The notes under the pieces were generated by a model, which worked only from the letters and a program-made list of their open reading frames with translations, was not told the origin of the DNA and made no database searches. Shown here piece by piece: positions 9,100 through 17,684 of a stretch of DNA of 64,000 nucleotides. How positions within the stretch are numbered: the first letter of the stretch is position 1; every line of letters begins with the position of its first letter. Origin of the DNA: Anaerolineaceae bacterium (lineage in GTDB: Bacteria > Chloroflexota > Anaerolineae > Anaerolineales > Anaerolineaceae); the NCBI GenBank assembly GCA_011620555.1, contig WOYY01000058.1, positions 52,413 through 116,412 on the forward strand, in the 5' to 3' direction. Position numbers and translations under genes: made by a program.

Positions 9100-9152
9100 G
9101 CTGAGATCACCAAAAAATCGGAGGAAAAAACACATTGTCCCGACCTGAACAG

Positions 9153-9652
9153 TTAATGATCGAATAAATCATAATCGGACAGTAAGCCGTCATCCTTCAA
9201 AACTATTCCCGGATTTTCGATTTGAATGCCTTCCTGCTCATAGACCTGAAAGGTAGATGCCTTGAGCAGCTCGCTGCAAGCCTGGAACTTTTCCCCAATT
9301 CCTGATCAAGGGGCGAATCCTTAACAATATCCCGTTTGTTGATTTTGGAAATCCAATGCTTCAGCCGGTACAGTTTTTGCTCCATATCCTCCAATTCAAT
9401 GAAGGTCAGGAGCCGGTTCTTGCTTGCTTCTTCCAGTTCACTCTGGAAAACCTCACATTGCTCAAAGACTTCCCGATAATCCTCTTCGCGATCCCGGCGA
9501 GCCTTTTCGATGATGGCCGCATCCGTCGCAGCATCAATCGATTTCAAGATGAAGTCGTCTGATAAGATCTCCTTTGCGTTTTGGCGGGAGGCTGTCAGCG
9601 AGGTCCCGCAAGGCACGCCTGTTTCAAACAAACGATCCATGGTAGCCCCCAC
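9153..9652 (-). pseudogene. ChrB-like protein remnant, N-terminally truncated and frameshifted
   Basis: The frame 9652 to 9203 encodes a helical, acidic segment (EEDYREVFEQCEVFQSELEE, then LLTFIELEDMEQKLYRLKHW and SKINKRDIV) that resembles the region after the N-terminal domain of ChrB-type proteins. After the GGGGAAAA run (complement of 9289-9296) this frame turns to unrelated Ser/Arg-rich sequence. The neighbouring frame instead continues plausibly as EKFQACSELLKASTFQVYEQ to a stop at 9153-9155. One missing base in the homopolymer explains this. Upstream, the roughly 80-residue N-terminal domain expected for the family is absent, and the readable start (GTG 9652) lies only 75 bases from degV. 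I therefore call it a decayed gene. A sequencing error could account for the frameshift but not for the missing N-terminus. Family assignment is by pattern only. Confidence 0.55.
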
Positions 9653-9727
9653 CGCAACGTTTCAGAAAAATACGGGTTAAGCAAAAAGATAGTCATGTTC
9701 AACGTGTTTAACAATAAGGAATTAACC

Positions 9728-10603
9728 ATGTCTAAAGTTGCTATTGTTACGGATTCAACCGCTTATCTGACGGACGATCTGGTCGCGGCTTACAACATCA
9801 CCGTGGTGCCTCTGGTCGTGATCTGGGGCACTGAAACCAGGTTCGACAACGTGGATATCGGGCCCAAGGAATTCTACGAGCGCTTGTCCAAAGCCAAGAC
9901 CATGCCCTCCACTTCGCAGCCCACCAATGTCGCCTTCGCAAAAGTCTATCAGAAGCTGCACGCCGAAGGTTATGAGATCCTCACAGTGGTGATCTCCGCA
10001 GCCCTTTCCGGCACGATAGATTCAGCCACTCAGGCCAAAGCGATGGTCCCTGATGCCGTTGTCGAAATTGTGGATTCCAAACTGACCTCGGTGCCCCTGG
10101 CCTATATGGCTTTGGCGGCTGCCCGGGCCGCCAAACGCGGCGCATCTCTGCGGGAATGCAAACAAATCGTCGAAGAGGTCCGCAATCACGCCCAAGTCTT
10201 TTTCGCTGTGGACACGCTGGAATTCCTCCATCGAGGCGGACGGATTGGCGGCGCCTCCCGTTTTTTGGGGACCGCCCTCAATCTGAAACCGATCCTCTAC
10301 CTGCTGGACGGCAAAATCGAAGCGCTGGAACGGATTCGCACTTCCAAAAAGGCTCACGAGCGCCTGATCGAGCTGGTCGGAGAAAAAGTCTATGGCCAGG
10401 CCCCGATCAATATGATGGGCGTCGTCAGCGCCAATGCTGAAAACCAGGCCAGGCACCTCCTTGAGAAAATTGAAACCCGCTTTTCCCCCCGGGAGATCAT
10501 GGTGTCCCAACTCAGCCCCGTGCTCGGCACCCACACCGGCCCCGGCACCGTCGGGGTGGCTTATGTCGCCGGCGTTGATCCGGAATTGCTCAAACTTGTC
10601 TGA
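9728..10603 (+). CDS. DegV family fatty-acid-binding protein
   Basis: DegV/FakB proteins bind a fatty acid; in Firmicutes they present it to the kinase FakA for phosphorylation and entry into phospholipid synthesis. The 291-residue protein opens with the family signature VAIVTDSTAYL and contains the TSQPT motif at about 59-63, SAALSGT near 90 and a conserved DTLEFLHRGGRIG stretch. ATG 9728 is chosen because AAGGAA lies seven bases upstream and the protein begins directly with the DegV fold; earlier in-frame codons encode only linker-like sequence. It is monocistronic, ending at a strong terminator at 10635. No FakA homologue is nearby. Confidence 0.93.
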   Translation: MSKVAIVTDSTAYLTDDLVAAYNITVVPLVVIWGTETRFDNVDIGPKEFYERLSKAKTMPSTSQPTNVAFAKVYQKLHAEGYEILTVVISAALSGTIDSATQAKAMVPDAVVEIVDSKLTSVPLAYMALAAARAAKRGASLRECKQIVEEVRNHAQVFFAVDTLEFLHRGGRIGGASRFLGTALNLKPILYLLDGKIEALERIRTSKKAHERLIELVGEKVYGQAPINMMGVVSANAENQARHLLEKIETRFSPREIMVSQLSPVLGTHTGPGTVGVAYVAGVDPELLKLV

Positions 10604-10634
10604 TTCCCATTCCCCTTTTTTACTGGTGACCTTG

Positions 10635-10670
10635 AAGAGGCTGTCTAAAATGGCAGCCTCTTTCTTTTTT
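10635..10670 (+). terminator. Intrinsic terminator after degV
   Basis: AAGAGGCTG (10635-10643) pairs perfectly with CAGCCTCTT (10654-10662), with a 10-base loop, followed by TTCTTTTTT. It sits 32 bases after the degV stop. Confidence 0.85.
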
Positions 10671-10752
10671 AGCGGAAATCAGCCCCCATCGACCGCTGAA
10701 TTTCGGATAAAATAGAAACCGAAGACCCTCACCCAGCAAAAGGATGGTTAGC

Positions 10753-12075
10753 ATGGACCTCCCTCAGGACATCGGTATCAAAGTTCCAGACATTCTGCTC
10801 CCCAAAGCGAATATTGATCTTCATAAATGGGCCGTGATCGCCTGTGACCAGTTCACCTCAGAGCCGGAATATTGGCAAAAGGTGGATGAGATCGTCGGCG
10901 ATTCCCCTTCGACCTACCACATGATCCTGCCGGAAGTCTACCTGGAAACCCCGGAAGAGCAGAAGCGGCTGGCCTCCACCCAGGAAGCCATGCGCCAATA
11001 TCTGAAAAGCGGAATTTTCCAGTCCGTGAATGACCTGATCTATGTGCTGCGTGAGGTGGATGGCCGCTGCCGCAAGGGGCTGATGGTCTGCCTCGATCTG
11101 GAGCAATATGATTACAACAAGGGCGCCCAAACCCTGATCCGCGCCACCGAAGGCACCATCCTGGACCGGCTGCCTCCGCGCATCCGCATCCGGGAAGGCG
11201 CGCCACTGGAACTGCCCCATATCCTGGTCCTCTTTGATGACCCCAACGACACCGTTTTCGGCCCGTTGGATGAACAATCTATGGGCTTTAAGGAACTCTA
11301 TGACTTTGACCTGATGCAGGGTAGCGGGCACCTGACCGGCTTCGCGATCAACAATGAGGACGTCCGGCAAAGCATCTTCAAAGCGCTGGCCGATCTGATT
11401 GACCCCGACACCTTTGCTGAAAAATACAACCTCATTCCGGGGCACCACCGCCCCCTGCTCTTCGCGATGGGCGATGGCAACCACTCCCTGGCGACCGCCA
11501 AAGCCATCTGGGAGCAGCTCAAACCCAAGGTCGGCCCAGACCACCCCGCCCGCTACGCCCTGGTGGAGATTGAGAACATCCACTGCCCGGCGTTGCATTT
11601 CGAGCCGATCCACCGCCTGCTCTTCGGCCTGAAGGCGGACCCGCTGGCGGAGATGGGGGCTTTCTGGGGCAATCGCCTGGTCATCACGCCCGCCGGGTCG
11701 GCCGAAGAAATGGTCACGGCTGTGGATGAGGCCGAAGCCGCCGGGCACCTGGTCGGCTGGGTGAATGCGGACGGATTCAAAGTGCTGGAAATCCGTAAAC
11801 CGGAAGACAACCTCCCAGTCGGCACGCTCCAGCGTTTCCTGGATCAGTTCCTTGCAGAAGGCGGCGCTGAGAAGATTGACTATGTCCACGGCACCGACGT
11901 GCTGTTTGAAAAAGGCCCCCTGGCCGGCGACGCCGGGTTCTACGTGCCGGGGATAGATAAATCTGACCTGTTTAAGACGGTGATCCTCGATGGCGCCCTC
12001 CCCCGCAAGACCTTCTCGATGGGTGAAGCCCGCGACAAACGCTTCTACATGGAATGCCGGAAGATCCAGCCTTAA
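10753..12075 (+). CDS. DUF1015 family protein
   Basis: A 440-residue cytoplasmic protein of the DUF1015 family. Distinctive segments are the N-terminal LHKWAVIACDQFTSEPEYW and the mid-protein MGDGNHSLATAKAIWEQL at about residues 239-256, typical of this family. Related proteins include the ADP-dependent free-serine kinase SerK of Thermococcus, but I do not claim that activity here. ATG 10753 is preferred over ATG 10744 because AAAGGATGG gives a ribosome site at suitable spacing only for the former. A TAAAAT hexamer at 10708-10713 could be a -10 element, without a clear -35. The stop codon overlaps the next start (TAATG), so translation is coupled to the M23 lipoprotein gene. Confidence 0.88.
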   Translation: MDLPQDIGIKVPDILLPKANIDLHKWAVIACDQFTSEPEYWQKVDEIVGDSPSTYHMILPEVYLETPEEQKRLASTQEAMRQYLKSGIFQSVNDLIYVLREVDGRCRKGLMVCLDLEQYDYNKGAQTLIRATEGTILDRLPPRIRIREGAPLELPHILVLFDDPNDTVFGPLDEQSMGFKELYDFDLMQGSGHLTGFAINNEDVRQSIFKALADLIDPDTFAEKYNLIPGHHRPLLFAMGDGNHSLATAKAIWEQLKPKVGPDHPARYALVEIENIHCPALHFEPIHRLLFGLKADPLAEMGAFWGNRLVITPAGSAEEMVTAVDEAEAAGHLVGWVNADGFKVLEIRKPEDNLPVGTLQRFLDQFLAEGGAEKIDYVHGTDVLFEKGPLAGDAGFYVPGIDKSDLFKTVILDGALPRKTFSMGEARDKRFYMECRKIQP

Positions 12076-12911
12076 TGCGCAAATTCCTCTTGTTGCTCGT
12101 GGTCGCGATTCTGAGTGCTTGTCGCCCGGTTGGGGGGACAAGCACTGTCATCATTCCCGCGACCGCGACAGAAACCCCCGCGCCAAGCGAGACCGCCCAA
12201 CCCTCACCCAGCCCCACAGCGATCCCGCCCAGCCCGACCCCCACGGACGAACATTTTGCGGTTTGCTCCCCGCTGGAAGATGAGACCATCGACTCGCTGC
12301 CCTTGATCTTGGTGAATCCGCTGGTGACACCCAACGCCTGGGGCACCGATTTTGGCCACCCCGGGCTGGATTTCGCCTATTACCAGCGCGGCGAGCGGCT
12401 CTCGATCGAAGGGATCAAGGTCTATGCGATCCTGTCCGGCCTGGTGGCGCTCACGCTGGAAGATCATTATCCCTATGGCTATGCTGTGGTGATCGAAACG
12501 CCGCTTTCAGCCCTGCCCGAAAGCCTGGGCCAAACGCTGATGGCCGGGTACGAAGCCGTCCCGGAGGACCTGGAATACCAATACAACTGCCCAAACGTCC
12601 CCACCCCCACTGTGACGGGCGACTATTCGCTCTACCATCTCTACGCCCACCTGGGGTCTCCGCCTGTGTTCGCCACGGGCGATTCCATAACCTGCGGGCA
12701 GCTTTTGGGCACGGTCGGCAGCAGCGGCTGGTCCAGCAACCCCCACCTGCACCTCGAGACCCGCCTGGGGCCTTCCGGCCTGGAGATCCCCACCATGGCG
12801 CACTACCAGAGCAACGCCACCGTTGAGCAGTTGGGCAACTATTGTTTATGGCGCTCCAGCGGCTATTACCAAATCGTGGACCCGTATGTGGTCTTAGAAG
12901 CGCAGCCTTGA
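12075..12911 (+). CDS. M23-family peptidase lipoprotein (LytM-like)
   Basis: A 278-residue exported lipoprotein: MRKFLLLL signal peptide with lipobox LSAC (Cys16), then a Thr/Pro/Ser-rich linker at about 20-55. The peptidase M23 fold follows. The zinc ligands H95 and D99 are in FGHPGLDF and the second pair is the HLH motif at 224-226. M23 enzymes cut peptide crosslinks in peptidoglycan. The usual compact GNG/HG region contains an insertion of about 40 residues around 140-180, so activity should not be assumed. ATG 12075 overlaps the DUF1015 stop. No transcription terminator is visible before the recA promoter. Confidence 0.88.
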   Translation: MRKFLLLLVVAILSACRPVGGTSTVIIPATATETPAPSETAQPSPSPTAIPPSPTPTDEHFAVCSPLEDETIDSLPLILVNPLVTPNAWGTDFGHPGLDFAYYQRGERLSIEGIKVYAILSGLVALTLEDHYPYGYAVVIETPLSALPESLGQTLMAGYEAVPEDLEYQYNCPNVPTPTVTGDYSLYHLYAHLGSPPVFATGDSITCGQLLGTVGSSGWSSNPHLHLETRLGPSGLEIPTMAHYQSNATVEQLGNYCLWRSSGYYQIVDPYVVLEAQP

Positions 12912-12917
12912 CCCGGC

Positions 12918-12945
12918 TTGACACACTGAACATTTGTGCTAAAAT
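12918..12945 (+). promoter_or_regulatory. recA promoter with overlapping LexA-like operator
   Basis: TTGACA (12918-12923) and TAAAAT (12940-12945) are 16 bases apart; the -10 is preceded by TGC, giving an extended -10. Between and over them lies GAACATTTGTGC (12928-12939), one mismatch from the Gram-positive SOS box GAAC-N4-GTTC. A repressor bound here would occlude RNA polymerase. The operator assignment is inferred from the consensus and the gene it precedes; no lexA gene is in the window. Confidence 0.65.
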
Positions 12946-13022
12946 AGTAGTGTGGCTGAGTTTCAGTCGGAACATTGAATTATTCTACGCAGGAATAAAA
13001 AGTTTACAAAAAGGATGGCGAC

Positions 13023-14087
<1,065 letters not shown>

Positions 14088-14116
14088 ACCTTCTTCCATC
14101 CACGAATAACCTATCC

Positions 14117-14151
14117 GGGACGGGCAAAAAATTGCCTGTCCCTTTTCTTTT
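14117..14151 (+). terminator. Intrinsic terminator after recA
   Basis: GGGACGGGCAA (14117-14127) pairs with TTGCCTGTCCC (14132-14142) with one G-T pair and a 4-base loop, followed by TTTTCTTTT. Confidence 0.88.
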
Positions 14152-14153
14152 CA

Positions 14154-14196
14154 CAAAAAAAACACCCCTTTCATCTCATCATCAGAAAGGGGTGTT
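14154..14196 (-). terminator. Intrinsic terminator after ahcY
   Basis: AACACCCCTTTC (14161-14172) and GAAAGGGGTGTT (14185-14196) form a 12-bp perfect stem. On the minus strand it is followed by a T-run (complement of A at 14154-14160). It faces the recA terminator, so the two convergent transcripts are each closed. Confidence 0.88.
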
Positions 14197-14223
14197 CATT
14201 TATTGAATAGGTGGGGTCAGGGT

Positions 14224-15534
<1,311 letters not shown>

Positions 15535-16500
15535 TTACTCTGAGACAATTGCATCCAACGCGCCCTTGTCATCGAAGATGGTCCTGAAACGGGCGACAAA
15601 ATCTTCGGTCAAATAACATTGAGATTGGGTCCCCTGCTCTTCCAGGCAATAAGTCGCCGCCAGCGCGCCCATCTGGGCGCAGAGCAGCAGGTCAAGGCCA
15701 TGAACATAACCCTTGAGGAAACCGCCCCGGTAAGCATCGCCAACGCCGGTGGGGTCTACGATCTGATGCGGGGGCACCACGGGTACTTCACCCAGCAGCT
15801 GGCCGTGTTCATACACCCGGGAACCCTGCTCGCCCAGGGTGACGACGGCAAAATCCACCGCGCTGAGGAGTTCGTCCGCGGTCATCTCGCAATGTTTCTG
15901 GAGCAGCTCGAACTCATATTCGTTGGCGAAGAGGGCCTTTGCACCGAGGATGCCTTCCTTCAGACGCGCGCCATCCAGCCGCACGATCTGCTGGCTGGGG
16001 TCAAAGATGTAGGGAATGCCCAGTTCCTGACATTCCAGGGCATATTTTATCATCGCATCCGGGGCATTGGGCGAAATCACCACCAAGTCCTCCGGCGTCA
16101 GGCCGAGGTCCCTCATCGAGATCTGGGCAGCGTCGGCCATCGCGCCGGCATAGAATGTGGCGATCTGCGCGTTGGAAAGGTCCGTGTTCACAAAGAACGA
16201 AGCCGTGAACTTGCCCTGGATGATCCGGACGCCGGAGGTATCCACCCCGGCATTCTCCAGAGTCTCCCGGTAGTCCTTGAAATCCATCCCGGCGGTGGCC
16301 ACCAGCTTCGGTTTCTCACACAGCAAACCCAGCGTATAAGCGATATTGGCCGCCACCCCGCCGGGCTGCTTGGTCATCTCATCCACCAGGAAGGAGAGAC
16401 TGATCGAATCCAGATGTTCGGGCAGGATGTGGTCCTTAAAATAACCGGGAAAGGTCATCAAATAGTCATAGGCGATCGAGCCGGTTAGGTAAATGCTCAT
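15535..16500 (-). CDS. PfkB family kinase, possible adenosine kinase
   Basis: A 321-residue ribokinase-fold protein. The N-terminal glycine motif QPGGVAANIAYTLGLL (about 45-60) and the C-terminal PfkB signature DPTGVGDAYRGGF (about 247-259, catalytic Asp in GVGD) are clear. The family phosphorylates sugars or nucleosides. Because it lies between mtnA and ahcY, whose reactions release methylthioribose phosphate and adenosine, phosphorylation of adenosine to AMP is the best-fitting substrate. That is inference from context, and a sugar kinase such as ribokinase or fructokinase is the alternative. Its ATG overlaps the mtnA stop (ATGA), so the two are translationally coupled. Closest homologues are often annotated only as carbohydrate kinase. 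Confidence 0.85.
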   Translation of the reverse strand: MSIYLTGSIAYDYLMTFPGYFKDHILPEHLDSISLSFLVDEMTKQPGGVAANIAYTLGLLCEKPKLVATAGMDFKDYRETLENAGVDTSGVRIIQGKFTASFFVNTDLSNAQIATFYAGAMADAAQISMRDLGLTPEDLVVISPNAPDAMIKYALECQELGIPYIFDPSQQIVRLDGARLKEGILGAKALFANEYEFELLQKHCEMTADELLSAVDFAVVTLGEQGSRVYEHGQLLGEVPVVPPHQIVDPTGVGDAYRGGFLKGYVHGLDLLLCAQMGALAATYCLEEQGTQSQCYLTEDFVARFRTIFDDKGALDAIVSE

Positions 16501-17552
16501 AAGGCGCCCTCAACTTCCAGAGCTGCCAACAGATTTTCTTTGAAAGGCGGTTTGATCACACCCTTTTCGGTCACCCAGCCAGAAAGCAGGCGGTTGGGGG
16601 TCACATCAAAGGCAAAGTTGCGGGCGGAGGCCTTCTCGGGCGTCACCCGGTGGCCCATCAGGCTCAGGGCCAAAACTTCTTCAGGGTCCCGCTCTTCAAT
16701 CGGGATCAGATCGCCGCGCTCCAGTTCAAGGTCCACGGTCGAGATCGGGAAAACGGAATAGGCCGGGATGCCGTTGTCATAGGCGGCCAGGGCCAGCATG
16801 TAGCTGCCGATCTTGTTGGCCACATCGCCATTGGCGGCCACCCGGTCTGCGCCGAAAAACACTTTCTGCACCAGGCCCTTGCGCATCATCAGCCCAGATG
16901 CGCCGTCCGTGATAATGTCATATGGGATACCGTACTGCTCCAGCTCCCAGGCGGTCAGCCGGGCGCCCTGCAGCCTGGGGCGGGTTTCATCCACAAAGAC
17001 GTGGATCTTCTTGCTCTGTTCGTGCGCCATTCGGATCACGCCCAGGGCGGTGCCCCAATCGACGGTTGCCAGCGCACCAGTATTGCAGTGATGCACGATG
17101 GTGTCGCCGTCCTCAATCAGCGCCGCGCCGTATTCGGCCATGCGCTTGTTGGTCGCCACATCCTTATCAGCCATCTCGCCGGCGAGCCGCACCAGTGCCT
17201 CCCGGATCTCATCCGGCGACCCTTCAACCGCCTGCGCGGCCTGCTGCATGCGCTTGACTGCCCAAAAGAGGTTGACGGCCGTCGGCCGGGCTTGGTTCAA
17301 GGCCTCACCCGCAGTCTGCAGGTCGGCCAGGAGAGCTTCCCGGGTGGTCGCCTTGGAGCGCACAGCGGCCAGGGCCATCCCATAAGCTGCAGCCACGCCA
17401 ATCGCAGGGGCGCCGCGCACCACCATCACCCGGATTGCCTCGGCGATATCCTGATAGTTGTCATAGCTCAGGATCTTGAGTTCCTGAGGTAGAATCCGCT
17501 GGTCAATCATTTGCATGACCTGTTTTTCGTCGTCCCAGGTTATCGTTCTCAT
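16497..17552 (-). CDS. mtnA: S-methyl-5-thioribose-1-phosphate isomerase
   Basis: Isomerises methylthioribose 1-phosphate to methylthioribulose 1-phosphate in methionine salvage. The 351-residue protein has RGAPAIGVAAAYG at about 45-57, the catalytic cysteine in HHCNTGALATVDWGTALG (about 154-171) and the catalytic aspartate in FFGADRVAANGDVANKIG (about 234-251), all family signatures. It is distinguished from eIF2B-like relatives by these residues. AGAGG precedes ATG 17552. It leads the mtnA-kinase-ahcY run. No other methionine-salvage genes (mtnK, mtnP, mtnBD) are in the window, so the fate of the product is open. A terminator-like hairpin lies in its leader. Confidence 0.95.
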   Translation of the reverse strand: MRTITWDDEKQVMQMIDQRILPQELKILSYDNYQDIAEAIRVMVVRGAPAIGVAAAYGMALAAVRSKATTREALLADLQTAGEALNQARPTAVNLFWAVKRMQQAAQAVEGSPDEIREALVRLAGEMADKDVATNKRMAEYGAALIEDGDTIVHHCNTGALATVDWGTALGVIRMAHEQSKKIHVFVDETRPRLQGARLTAWELEQYGIPYDIITDGASGLMMRKGLVQKVFFGADRVAANGDVANKIGSYMLALAAYDNGIPAYSVFPISTVDLELERGDLIPIEERDPEEVLALSLMGHRVTPEKASARNFAFDVTPNRLLSGWVTEKGVIKPPFKENLLAALEVEGAL

Positions 17553-17574
17553 CAGCCTCTTTTCCCTTTTCGTG

Positions 17575-17596
17575 AAAAAACGCCCTTTTTGGGCGT
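17575..17596 (-). terminator. Terminator-like hairpin in the mtnA leader
   Basis: ACGCCC (17580-17585) and GGGCGT (17591-17596) form a 6-bp GC-rich stem with a 5-base loop. On the minus strand it is followed by TTTTT. It lies between the inferred mtnA promoter and the mtnA start, only 23 bases from the ATG, so transcripts from that promoter must read through it. Possible attenuator; see findings. Confidence 0.5.
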
Positions 17597-17615
17597 CAAC
17601 AGAAGGTGCGTTGAG

Positions 17616-17644
17616 ATTTTACCATTGCTTGGCTGCTTCGTCAA
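17616..17644 (-). promoter_or_regulatory. Promoter for mtnA operon
   Basis: On the minus strand TTGACG (complement of 17639-17644) and TAAAAT (complement of 17616-17621) are separated by exactly 17 bases. Predicted transcription start is near 17609. It is back to back with the promoter of the plus-strand lytic transglycosylase gene, the two -35 boxes being 4 bases apart. Confidence 0.6.
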
Positions 17645-17648
17645 AACA

Positions 17649-17677
17649 TTGACACCGGCCCACTATTACATTATAAA
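17649..17677 (+). promoter_or_regulatory. Promoter for lytic transglycosylase gene
   Basis: TTGACA (17649-17654) and TATAAA (17672-17677) are 17 bases apart, near the sigma-70 ideal. The expected transcription start falls at about 17684-17685, coinciding with the ATG at 17685, which suggests a leaderless mRNA. Confidence 0.7.
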
Positions 17678-17684
17678 ACCTTAT

